Shown here in pieces: positions 8,262 through 15,702 of a stretch of DNA of 64,000 nucleotides (positions within the stretch are counted from its first letter, which is position 1; each line of letters starts with the position of its first letter). Made by a program: the position numbers and the translations under genes. Under the pieces are notes generated by a model. The model searched no databases. It was not told where the DNA came from and saw only the letters and a list, made by a program, of their open reading frames with translations. Source of the stretch: Microbispora sp. NBC_01189 (GTDB taxonomy: Bacteria; Actinomycetota; Actinomycetes; Streptosporangiales; Streptosporangiaceae); contig NZ_CP108581.1 in the NCBI RefSeq assembly GCF_036010665.1, forward strand, positions 5,327,501 to 5,391,500, given 5' to 3'.

Positions 8262-9125
8262 GTGAGCCTCTACCGCGACGAGGGCGTCGTGCTGCGCACC
8301 CAGAAGCTGGGCGAGGCCGACCGCATCATCACCCTCCTCACCCGCCGCACCGGCAAGGTCCGGGGAGTGGCCAAGGGAGTGCGCAGGACCAAGTCGCGGT
8401 TCGGCGCCCGGCTGGAGCCGTTCTCACACGTGGACCTGCAGCTTCACGGCGGCAGGTCGCTCGACGTGATCACCCAGGTCGAGACCCTGCACCCGTACGG
8501 CGGGGCGATCGTCGCCGACTACCCGAGATACACGGCGGGCACGGCGATGCTGGAGACGGCCGACCGGCTGACCATGGGGGAGAAGGAGCCGGCGCTGCGC
8601 CAGTTCCTGCTGCTGGTCGGTGGTCTGCGCACGCTCGCCGAGGGCGGCCACGAGGCCCGCCTGGTGCTCGACGCGTTCTTCCTGCGCTCACTGGCGGTGG
8701 CGGGCTACGCCCCCGCGCTGGCGGAGTGCGCGCGGTGCGGCGCCGAGGCGGCCCGCGCCTTCGCGATCGTGGCGGGCGGGGTGGTCTGCGGCGCGTGCCG
8801 CCCACCCGGCGCGGCGGTCCCGGCGGCCGAGACGATCGCACTGATGATCGCGCTGCTGCGGGGCGACTGGGCCGCCGCGGACGCCTCCGAGGCGCGGCAC
8901 CGCACCGAGTGCAGCGGCCTGGTGGCGGCCTACCTGCAGTGGCACCTGGAGCACGGCATCCGCTCGCTGCGCCACGTCGAGCGGGAGTGGCCCGGCACCG
9001 GGGAGGCCCGGGCGGCGGGGGCGTTCCCCTGGAGCGGCCGTTCCCGTGACGCCCGGCCGGGGACGGCCGCCGGCCGCCCCGGAGATGCCGAACCTGCACC
9101 GGATCCGCACGTCTTCCGCACCTGA
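8262..9125 (+). CDS. recO: DNA repair protein RecO
   Basis: A 287-residue RecO, the mediator that helps load RecA on SSB-coated single strands in RecF-pathway repair. The start is placed at GTG 8262 because the family N-terminus (SLYRDEGVVLRTQKLGEADR) begins there; the open frame continues upstream without family similarity. An OB-fold forms the first 80 residues. The helical domain carries a zinc site made by CARCG and CGACR. The C-terminal tail is Pro/Gly/Ala-rich. It is followed by uppS on the same strand after 30 bases, a conserved actinobacterial order. Confidence 0.93.
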   Translation: MSLYRDEGVVLRTQKLGEADRIITLLTRRTGKVRGVAKGVRRTKSRFGARLEPFSHVDLQLHGGRSLDVITQVETLHPYGGAIVADYPRYTAGTAMLETADRLTMGEKEPALRQFLLLVGGLRTLAEGGHEARLVLDAFFLRSLAVAGYAPALAECARCGAEAARAFAIVAGGVVCGACRPPGAAVPAAETIALMIALLRGDWAAADASEARHRTECSGLVAAYLQWHLEHGIRSLRHVEREWPGTGEARAAGAFPWSGRSRDARPGTAAGRPGDAEPAPDPHVFRT

Positions 9126-9155
9126 GGACCGGTCCGGACGCAATACGCTCGATGC

Positions 9156-9950
9156 ATGGTTCGTCCTCCCACTCCCCACCCGTCCGGGGTCACCCCGCCC
9201 GACATTCCGCGCGACCTGCTGCCGCGTCACGTGGCGATCGTCATGGACGGCAACGGCCGCTGGGCCAAGGCCCGCGGGCTGCCGAGGACCGAAGGACACA
9301 AGATGGGCGAGGCGTCGCTGTTCGACGTCATCGAGGGCGCCATCGAGATCGGCATTCCCTACCTCTCCGCGTACGCCTTCTCGACCGAGAACTGGAAGCG
9401 CTCACCCGACGAGGTGCGCTTCCTCATGGGCTTCAACCGCGACGTCATCCGGCGCAGGCGCGACGAGCTCGACGCGATGGGCGTACGGGTCCGCTGGGCC
9501 GGGCGTCCCGGCCGGCTCTGGCAAAGTGTGATCAAGGAACTGGAGGACGCCGAGCGCAAAACGGTCGGCAACAGCACGCTGACCCTGCAGTTCTGCGTGA
9601 ACTACGGCGGCCGCGCGGAGATCGTGGACGCGGCCGTGCGGCTCGCCCGCGACATCGCCGACGGCCGGGTCAAGCCCGGCAAGGTCTCGGAGAAGGTCTT
9701 CGCGCGCTACCTCGACGAGCCGGAGATCCCGGACGTCGACCTGTTCCTGCGGTCCTCGGGCGAGCAGCGCACCTCCAACTTCCTGCTCTGGCAGTCCGCC
9801 TACGCCGAGATGGTGTTCCTCAACCAGTTGTGGCCCGACTTCGACCGCCGTGACCTGTGGCAGGCGTGCGAGATCTACGCCAAGCGCGACCGCAGGTACG
9901 GCGGCGCGCTCCCGAACGAGGTCGTCCCCGCCGCCCACGCGCCGCGGTAG
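9156..9950 (+). CDS. uppS: cis-prenyl transferase (undecaprenyl/decaprenyl diphosphate synthase)
   Basis: A 264-residue UPP synthase-family enzyme that condenses isopentenyl diphosphate in Z configuration to make the polyprenyl carrier lipid for cell-wall synthesis. Motif I is [12 protein letters not shown] at residues 30-41, with the catalytic Asp at 31. Later motifs are [21 protein letters not shown] and [22 protein letters not shown] 9156 lies soon after recO. The product chain length cannot be decided from sequence. Confidence 0.95.
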   Translation: MVRPPTPHPSGVTPPDIPRDLLPRHVAIVMDGNGRWAKARGLPRTEGHKMGEASLFDVIEGAIEIGIPYLSAYAFSTENWKRSPDEVRFLMGFNRDVIRRRRDELDAMGVRVRWAGRPGRLWQSVIKELEDAERKTVGNSTLTLQFCVNYGGRAEIVDAAVRLARDIADGRVKPGKVSEKVFARYLDEPEIPDVDLFLRSSGEQRTSNFLLWQSAYAEMVFLNQLWPDFDRRDLWQACEIYAKRDRRYGGALPNEVVPAAHAPR

Positions 9951-9999
9951 CGGGACCCGCCGGCACGGGCCGGAGCCGTATGGGAGGCGTCACGGGGCG

Positions 10000-10554
10000 T
10001 CAGGAGGCGTCGCGGCGGCGGGCGCGGGCCCGGTAGGCGGCCACGTGCATGCGGTTGCCGCAGGTGCGGCTGTCGCAGTAGACCCGGGAACGGTTCCGCG
10101 ACTCGTCCACGAAGACGTGCGAGCAGTCGGGCGCGGCGCACGTGCGCAGGCGCTCCCGCTCGTTCTCCACGAGCACGTGGGCGAGCGCGACACCGCAGTC
10201 GGCGGCCAGGTGCTCGGCCAACGACGCGTCGGGCGCGAAGTAGTGGACGTGGAGCGGGTGGCCGTCGTGCTCGGTGAGGCTCGGCGTGATGCGGGTGCCG
10301 CCCAGCAGCGTGTTGAGCACCCTGACCGCCGTCGTCTGGTCGGGCGCGGTGAACACGGCGTGGAACGCCTCGCGCAGGGCCCGCACCTCGGCGAGGTCCC
10401 GCCGGGTCAGCGTCCGCACCCCGCTGACCTCCCGCCTGCCGACGAACTCCGTCAGGTCGGCGACCTCGGCCAGTCCGTCGCGCTCACCGGTGCCGGTGTT
10501 GACGAGGTCCACCACCGTCGCCAGCGAGTGGACCATGTCATGGCTGAACGGCAC
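10000..10554 (-). CDS. CGNR zinc-finger protein (ABATE domain)
   Basis: A 184-residue protein with an N-terminal ABATE-type domain and a C-terminal CGNR zinc finger: Cys pairs in RTCAAPDCSHVFVD, then YCDSRTCGNRMHVAAYRARAR. The family is thought to be stress-linked transcription regulators that bind DNA through the CGNR finger. It ends convergently with uppS after a 49-base gap. Target genes are unknown. Confidence 0.85.
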   Translation of the reverse strand: MPFSHDMVHSLATVVDLVNTGTGERDGLAEVADLTEFVGRREVSGVRTLTRRDLAEVRALREAFHAVFTAPDQTTAVRVLNTLLGGTRITPSLTEHDGHPLHVHYFAPDASLAEHLAADCGVALAHVLVENERERLRTCAAPDCSHVFVDESRNRSRVYCDSRTCGNRMHVAAYRARARRRDAS

Positions 10555-10601
10555 GCCATCTCCTTCTGTCGCGGCGGGCTTGGCGCGGCGCAGGGAAGCG
10601 T

Positions 10602-10630
10602 ACCCCCCGCGAGGCCCGCGCGAGGGGGGT
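10602..10630 (-). terminator. hairpin at the end of the Fur/Zur-type gene
   Basis: The inverted arms ACCCCCC (10602-10608) and GGGGGGT (10624-10630) flank a GC-rich loop and overlap the stop of the Fur-family gene on the minus strand. There is no clear U-run, which is common for actinobacterial terminators. Confidence 0.35.
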
Positions 10631-11067
10631 CAGCCCTTTCCGGCGGCCTTTCCCACCGGGCCGGGGGGTGTCGCCGAAGGGGTCTCACCGCGTGACGCGG
10701 CGCACGAGGAGCAGGTGCCGAAGACCTCGACGGTGTGGGTGACGTCGATGAAGCCGTGCTCGGCCCCGACGACCTCCGCCCACCGCTCCACGTCCGGCCC
10801 GGCCACCTCGACCGTGCGCCCGCACGCCCGGCACACGAGGTGGTGGTGGTGCGTGTCGCTCTGGCAGGCCCGGTAGACCGACTCGCCCTCGTCGGTGCGC
10901 AGCACGTCGACCCGGCCCGCGTCCGACAGCGACTGGAGCGCCCGGTAGACGGTCGTGAGGCCGATCTTCGAGCCGTCCGCGCGCATCTCGGCGAACACGT
11001 CCTGCGCGCTGCGGAACCCGCCGCTCTGGCGGAGGATCTCGTGAACGGCGTCGCGGCTCTTGGTCAT
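10630..11067 (-). CDS. zur: Fur-family metalloregulator, probably Zur
   Basis: A 145-residue Fur-family repressor. The winged helix contains IGLTTVYRALQSLSDAGRVD. The dimerisation domain has the metal-binding histidine cluster (SDTHHHHLVCRACG) and a second Cys pair CSSC near the C-terminus, which together make the structural zinc site. ATG 11067 follows a GGGAG. In streptomycetes a Zur gene sits between uppS and glyS, as here, which is the reason for choosing zinc over iron. The znuABC importer genes often found there are absent. The tail ends in a Pro/Gly-rich extension. Confidence 0.8.
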   Translation of the reverse strand: MTKSRDAVHEILRQSGGFRSAQDVFAEMRADGSKIGLTTVYRALQSLSDAGRVDVLRTDEGESVYRACQSDTHHHHLVCRACGRTVEVAGPDVERWAEVVGAEHGFIDVTHTVEVFGTCSSCAASRGETPSATPPGPVGKAAGKG

Positions 11068-11195
11068 GAAGGACTCCCGGGTACGGCGGCGCCCTACGCA
11101 CTTGCGCCCTAAGAAGTACAGATTAGGTCGTGTCCGGCAGGTCGAGCGGTGCCGTCCAACCGGCGGCGGGTGCGAAGACCCCCGGACGGTCCGCG

Positions 11196-11648
11196 TCAGA
11201 AGAGCCCGAAGCGGGTCGCGACGAGGAGGACCAGGAACGTCCCGACCGCCACGCGGAGCAACCGGCCCACCGGCCGCAGCGACGGCCACGACAGGTAGGC
11301 CAGCCAGGCGATGAACGCCAGCACGGGGAGCACGGCCACGCCGCCGCGCCAGTCCGGCACGACCAGGCCGGCGATGAGCAGCGCCACCAGGACCACCGGG
11401 GCCAGCCAGCGGGGCACCTGGAACAGGAAGACCAGCAGCGGCGCGCTCTTCGTCTCGACCGTCCGGCGCGCCCCGGTGGCGCCCGGCGTGAAGAAGTGCT
11501 CACCGGTGGGCAGCGGACGCACCGGGCGCGGCGACCGCCCCTGCGCTCCTCCCGCCCCTGCTCCCCGCACCTGCGCCTCCCCGGCGGGCCTGCGCGCCAG
11601 GGGATGCGCGGGGACCTGGCGGCGCGGCGGTTCCGTTTCGCTTCCCAC
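11196..11648 (-). CDS. small membrane protein, three predicted TM segments
   Basis: A 150-residue protein with a disordered Pro/Arg-rich first 65 residues followed by three hydrophobic segments (PRWLAPVVLVALLIAGLVV, VAVLPVLAFIAWLAYLSW, LLRVAVGTFLVLLVATRF). I do not recognise a function. Proteins of this kind are found beside glyS in other actinobacteria, so it looks conserved rather than spurious. The start is uncertain within the low-complexity N-terminus. It is upstream of zur on the same strand, with 128 bases between. Confidence 0.6.
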   Translation of the reverse strand: MGSETEPPRRQVPAHPLARRPAGEAQVRGAGAGGAQGRSPRPVRPLPTGEHFFTPGATGARRTVETKSAPLLVFLFQVPRWLAPVVLVALLIAGLVVPDWRGGVAVLPVLAFIAWLAYLSWPSLRPVGRLLRVAVGTFLVLLVATRFGLF

Positions 11649-11770
11649 GCCTGAGAGCCTAACGCCGTCCCCGCCCCCCGTGCCCCTGTGCCCGGCCCTC
11701 CGTGCCTCTGTGCCCGGCCCTCCGTACGCTTCGCCCGCCCCTCGCGGCGGGCCGTTCCGGAGAGGGTGGC

Positions 11771-12130
11771 ATGCTGGGCGGCATGCTCGCCGTGATCCGC
11801 TACTCGGTGCCGGGCGCCCGCACCGAGGAGTTCGCCACCCAGGCCCGCGCCATCCTGGACCTGCTGGCCGCCCAGCCGGGCTACCTGCGCGGACGGCTCG
11901 GCCGGGCGGTGGACGAGCCCGCCCTGTGGGCGCTGGTCAGCGAGTGGGAGGGGGCGGGCCACTACCGGCGTGCCCTGTCGGCGGCGCGGATGGAGATGTA
12001 TCCGCTGATGACCCTCATGATCAACGAGCCGGGGGCCTTCGAGGACGTGTACGCGCCTCCGGGCGCCGGCGTGAACGCGGGGACCACGGGCAAGGGGATC
12101 GCGAGCAGGGGGACCACGGGCAAGGCGTGA
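11771..12130 (+). CDS. antibiotic biosynthesis monooxygenase (ABM)-like small protein
   Basis: A 119-residue protein. Its core (about residues 5-85) reads as a ferredoxin-like ABM/dimeric alpha-beta barrel domain: LAVIRYSVPGARTEEFATQA, then QPGYLRGRLGR and WEGAGHYRRAL. Proteins of this fold are dimeric and may be heme-degrading or small-molecule oxygenases, or have no known enzymatic role. The start ATG 11771 follows GGAGAGGG; a second in-frame ATG at 11783 is also possible. The C-terminus contains an imperfect duplication (GTTGKG, GTTGKA) encoded by a repeated GC-rich word, which is probably unstructured. Confidence 0.65.
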   Translation: MLGGMLAVIRYSVPGARTEEFATQARAILDLLAAQPGYLRGRLGRAVDEPALWALVSEWEGAGHYRRALSAARMEMYPLMTLMINEPGAFEDVYAPPGAGVNAGTTGKGIASRGTTGKA

Positions 12131-12335
12131 GCGCGGGGCCGCCGGATTCCCCTAAGCTTGGGCACAGATCCGGGCAGGTGGCCAGACGTCACCGCCGCCG
12201 CAGGCAGGTGATCGGCCCGGCCCGCCCGCTTCGGGCACGGCCGGCGCACCGCTGACCTCGATCTGCCCTCGATCTGCCCTTGATCTGAACCGACCCGATC
12301 TCAACGCCGACACCCAGCCGGATGGAGTTCCACTG

Positions 12336-13721
12336 ATGGCACGTCGCACCGACGTCCTGGAAACGATCGTCAGCCTCGCCAAGCGCCGCGGGCTCGTCTT
12401 CCCGTCGAGCGAGATCTACGGAGGCCTGCGGGCGTCCTGGGACTACGGACCCCTGGGTGTCGAGCTCAAGAACAACGTCAAGCGCGAGTGGTGGAAGGCC
12501 GTGGTGCAGGGCCGCGACGACGTCGTCGGCCTCGACTCCTGCGTCATCCTCGCCCGCGAGGTCTGGCAGGCCAGCGGTCACGTCGAGACGTTCACCGACC
12601 CGCTCACCGAGTGCCAGTCGTGCCACAAGCGGTACCGCGCCGACCATCTGCTGGAGGCGTACGAGGCCAAGCACGGCGGCGAGCCCGCGGGCGGCCTGGC
12701 CGACGTGACCTGCCCCAACTGCGGCAACAAGGGCGCCTTCACCCAGCCCAGGCAGTTCAGCGGCCTGCTGAAGACGTTCCTCGGCCCGGTCGAGGACGAG
12801 TCGGGCCTGGCGTACCTACGGCCGGAGACCGCCCAGGGCATCTTCATCAACTACCTGAACGTGCAGCAGTCGGCCCGCAGGAAGATCCCGTTCGGCATCG
12901 GCCAGGTCGGCAAGTCGTTCCGCAACGAGATCACCCCGGGCAACTTCATCTTCCGCACCCGCGAGTTCGAGCAGATGGAGATGGAGTTCTTCGTCAAGCC
13001 CGGCACCGACGAGGAGTGGCACCAGTACTGGATCGACGAGCGCCTGCGCTGGTACGTCGACCTCGGCATCAACAAGGACAACCTGCGGCTCTACGAGCAC
13101 CCGAAGGAGAAGCTGTCCCACTACTCCAAGCGGACGGTGGACATCGAGTATCGCTTCAACTTCGCCGGCGGCGAGTGGGGTGAGCTGGAGGGCATCGCGA
13201 ACCGCACCGACTTCGACCTCACCGCGCACGGGAAGGCGTCGGGCACCGACCTGTCGTTCTTCGAGCAGGAGTCGGGCGATCGGTACGTGCCGTACGTCAT
13301 CGAGCCGGCGGCCGGGGTGGACCGCGCGACGCTGACCTTCCTCCTCGACGCCTACACGGTCGACGAGGCGCCCAACGCCAAGGGCGTGATGGAGGAGCGG
13401 ACCGTGATGCGCCTCGACCACCGCCTGGCCCCGGTCAAGGTCGCGGTGCTGCCGCTCTCGCGCAACGCCGATCTGTCGCCGAAGGCCCGCGACCTGGCCG
13501 CGCAGCTGCGCCGCCGGTGGAACGTGGACTTCGACGACGCGGGCGCGATCGGCCGCCGCTACCGCCGTCAGGACGAGATCGGCACGCCGTTCGCGATCAC
13601 GGTCGACTTCGACACCCTGGAGGACCAGGCCGTGACGATCCGCGAGCGCGACACGATGGCCCAGCAGCGGGTCGCGCTCGACCAGGTCGAGCCCTACCTG
13701 CGCCAGCACCTGAACGACTGA
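12336..13721 (+). CDS. glyS: glycyl-tRNA synthetase, class II homodimeric type
   Basis: A 461-residue glycine-tRNA ligase of the eukaryote/actinobacteria-like alpha2 type. The N-terminus [20 protein letters not shown] leads to the catalytic core. A zinc-ribbon insertion is formed by CQSCHKRY and CPNCGNKG. Motif 2 [20 protein letters not shown] starts near residue 195, and motif 3 [14 protein letters not shown] lies near 326. The anticodon-binding domain forms the C-terminus ([13 protein letters not shown]). No T-box leader is visible in the 200 bases upstream, which instead carry short CTCGATCTGCC repeats. A clear terminator follows. Confidence 0.96.
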   Translation: MARRTDVLETIVSLAKRRGLVFPSSEIYGGLRASWDYGPLGVELKNNVKREWWKAVVQGRDDVVGLDSCVILAREVWQASGHVETFTDPLTECQSCHKRYRADHLLEAYEAKHGGEPAGGLADVTCPNCGNKGAFTQPRQFSGLLKTFLGPVEDESGLAYLRPETAQGIFINYLNVQQSARRKIPFGIGQVGKSFRNEITPGNFIFRTREFEQMEMEFFVKPGTDEEWHQYWIDERLRWYVDLGINKDNLRLYEHPKEKLSHYSKRTVDIEYRFNFAGGEWGELEGIANRTDFDLTAHGKASGTDLSFFEQESGDRYVPYVIEPAAGVDRATLTFLLDAYTVDEAPNAKGVMEERTVMRLDHRLAPVKVAVLPLSRNADLSPKARDLAAQLRRRWNVDFDDAGAIGRRYRRQDEIGTPFAITVDFDTLEDQAVTIRERDTMAQQRVALDQVEPYLRQHLND

Positions 13722-13732
13722 TCGGCGCGCCG

Positions 13733-13768
13733 AAGGCCCCGCCCGGGACATCCTCCGGGCGGGGCCTT
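13733..13768 (+). terminator. terminator hairpin after glyS
   Basis: A perfect 14-bp stem (AAGGCCCCGCCCGG pairing with CCGGGCGGGGCCTT) with an 8-base loop begins 11 bases after the glyS stop. The downstream gene is convergent, so it may serve both directions. Confidence 0.75.
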
Positions 13769-13802
13769 CCCGCGTCGACGGCCGAGAGGGCTACGCGGGG
13801 GA

Positions 13803-15371
13803 TCAGGCGCAGCGCGTGTCCTTCGCGGGCACCCGTCCCTCCAGCAGGTAGGCGTTGACGCGGTCGTCTATGCACTGGCTCTGGCCGTACGCGCCGTGGC
13901 CCTCGCCGGCCAGGGTCAGCAGCACCCCGGTGCGGAGCTGTCCGGCGAGCCGCGGCGCCCACTGGTACGGCGTGGCGGGGTCGTTGGTCACGCCGACCAC
14001 CAGGATGGGCGCCGAGCCGCTCGCGTCGATCCGCCGGGCGCCGTCGTCTCCCGGCACCGGCCACACGCTGCAGGACCCGGCGCTGGCCGCGGTCGGCGCG
14101 AAGACCGGCGTCCGCGCCCTGAGCCTCCGGGCCAGCTTCTCGGCCTCCTCGACCGACGGCCGGTCGGTGGTGTCGGCGCACAGGATCGCGGGCAGCGAGA
14201 ACTGCAGGGTCGTGTAACTGCCGTCGGGGCGCCGCCCGGCGTACTGGTCGGCCAGCGTGAGCAGGCCGCTGTAGTCTCCCTTCTCACCCTCCTTCAGCGC
14301 CTCGGTGAGCAGCGGCCAGGTGAGCTTGCTGTAGAGGGCCTGCGTGATGCCGGCCCTGGCGACATTCTCGGTGATCTCGCGGTCGCCCTGCTTCTGCGGC
14401 CGGCGGTTCAGGGAGTCGAGCAGCTTCAGCACGCCGGCCTTCACGGCGGCGGGGTCGGCGCCGAGCGGGCAGCTCGTCCGCGTCTTGGCGCAGTCGGCCA
14501 CATAGTCGTCGTAGGCCTTCTGGAAGCCCAGAGACTGGGTCTTGGCCATGTCGAGCAGGGTGACCGACGGATCGACGGCCGAGTCGAGCACCATCCGGCC
14601 CACCTTCCCGGGGAACTGGGTGGCGTAGACCGCGCCGAGGTGGGTGCCGTAGGAGAACCCGAGGTAGTTGAGACGGGAGTCGCCGAGCGCCGCCCGCAGC
14701 GCCTCCATGTCGCGCGCCGCGTTGACCGTGCCGACGTACGGCAGGATCCAGCCCGCTTCGCGCTCGCACCCGTCGGTGAACTCCTTGACGAGGCTCTTCT
14801 CCATCCGGGTGTCGTCGCTGGGCTCGTGGGCGAGGAAGTAGTCCATCTGCGGGCCGCTGAGGCACCGGATGCCGCTGCTCCGCTCGACGCCGCGCGGGTC
14901 GAAGCTGACGAGGTCGTAACGGCCGCCCAGGGTGGAGAACGCGTGCGCCGCCTGCGTGAGCGTGGTGACGCCGGAACCGCCGGGGCCGCCGAAGTTGAAG
15001 ACGAGCGAGCCGATCCGCCGGCCGGGCTCGGTGGCGCGCAGCCGGACCAGGGCGATGCCGATCTTCCTGCCGTCCGGCGCGGCGTAGTCGAGCGGCACCC
15101 GCAGCGTCGCGCATTCGAAGCCGGACGACGACGCGGTCTCCGCGCACGGCTTCCAGGCCAGGCCCGGCGTGCCCGACACGGTCTGATCCGGGGTGACCCG
15201 CGCGCTCTCGCAACCGGTGGCCGCCACCACCACGGCCAGCCCGGTGACCACCGCCGCCGTCACCGGCCAGAGCCTCCGCGCCGGCACCGCCCGTCCCGGC
15301 GCCTGCCGTGCCGAGACCTGCCGCGCCGGTATCCCGCGCGCCGGCACCGTTCGCGACACCGCTCGCGACAC
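13803..15371 (-). CDS. secreted lipoprotein alpha/beta hydrolase, tripeptidyl-aminopeptidase (TAP-like) family
   Basis: A 522-residue exported hydrolase of the Streptomyces SlpD/SlpE/Tap type, which removes short peptides from protein N-termini outside the cell. The start GTG 15371 follows a GGAGGG. A signal segment LWPVTAAVVTGLAVVVA ends in a lipobox-like ATGC, so the mature protein is probably lipid-anchored. The nucleophile motif is GFSYGTHLG with Ser near residue 240. The acid is in VTNDPATPYQWA and the His is in GEGHGAYG. The oxyanion-type FNFGGPGGSG precedes these. The N-terminal 45 residues before the hydrophobic core are unusually Ala/Arg/Pro-rich with a repeated P-A-R pattern. Confidence 0.88.
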   Translation of the reverse strand: MSRAVSRTVPARGIPARQVSARQAPGRAVPARRLWPVTAAVVTGLAVVVAATGCESARVTPDQTVSGTPGLAWKPCAETASSSGFECATLRVPLDYAAPDGRKIGIALVRLRATEPGRRIGSLVFNFGGPGGSGVTTLTQAAHAFSTLGGRYDLVSFDPRGVERSSGIRCLSGPQMDYFLAHEPSDDTRMEKSLVKEFTDGCEREAGWILPYVGTVNAARDMEALRAALGDSRLNYLGFSYGTHLGAVYATQFPGKVGRMVLDSAVDPSVTLLDMAKTQSLGFQKAYDDYVADCAKTRTSCPLGADPAAVKAGVLKLLDSLNRRPQKQGDREITENVARAGITQALYSKLTWPLLTEALKEGEKGDYSGLLTLADQYAGRRPDGSYTTLQFSLPAILCADTTDRPSVEEAEKLARRLRARTPVFAPTAASAGSCSVWPVPGDDGARRIDASGSAPILVVGVTNDPATPYQWAPRLAGQLRTGVLLTLAGEGHGAYGQSQCIDDRVNAYLLEGRVPAKDTRCA

Positions 15372-15702
15372 AGGAAACCCTCCCCTTGACTGTGGTCGGA
15401 GGGTAGCTCGTTTATATCGCACGCGGACGGCGCCGTACGGCCGACTCACCGGTACGCGGCCTTACCGGCCGATGGTCTGAACCATTTCCGTGGTTTCGAA
15501 CGCTCGGTCCGGCCAGCCGATTGGCGAATTGGTATGGACCACTTCTGCGGTCTCGTGAAAATCAATTGGAATAGACCTATGTGGCCCGGTCTAGCTGGGT
15601 AAACAGTGTATGAGGCAGAGGGTGACGCTTGAGGATGATTTTCCCCGGTACAGTCTGGTCGCAGGCCGCCGGTTTATGTGGAAGTCCAGAAGGGAGCGTC
15701 GG
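15372..15702. other. 331-base intergenic region between the hydrolase and ppdK
   Basis: This is the divergent promoter region. I see no coding sequence. Two similar short hairpins occur, AACCA-tttccg-TGGTT near 15480 and GACC-acttctgc-GGTC near 15538, followed by an AT-richer stretch before ppdK. No known riboswitch is recognised. Confidence 0.4.

Noticed and set aside
6556..8265. Long plus-strand frame over the phosphatidyltransferase gene
   Set aside because: Antisense of a gene with a full CDP-alcohol phosphatidyltransferase signature; low-complexity Arg/Gly/Ala/Gln translation without domains.
12131..12335. T-box riboswitch upstream of glyS
   Set aside because: The characteristic T-box word and antiterminator stem are absent; only short CTCGATCTGCC repeats are visible.
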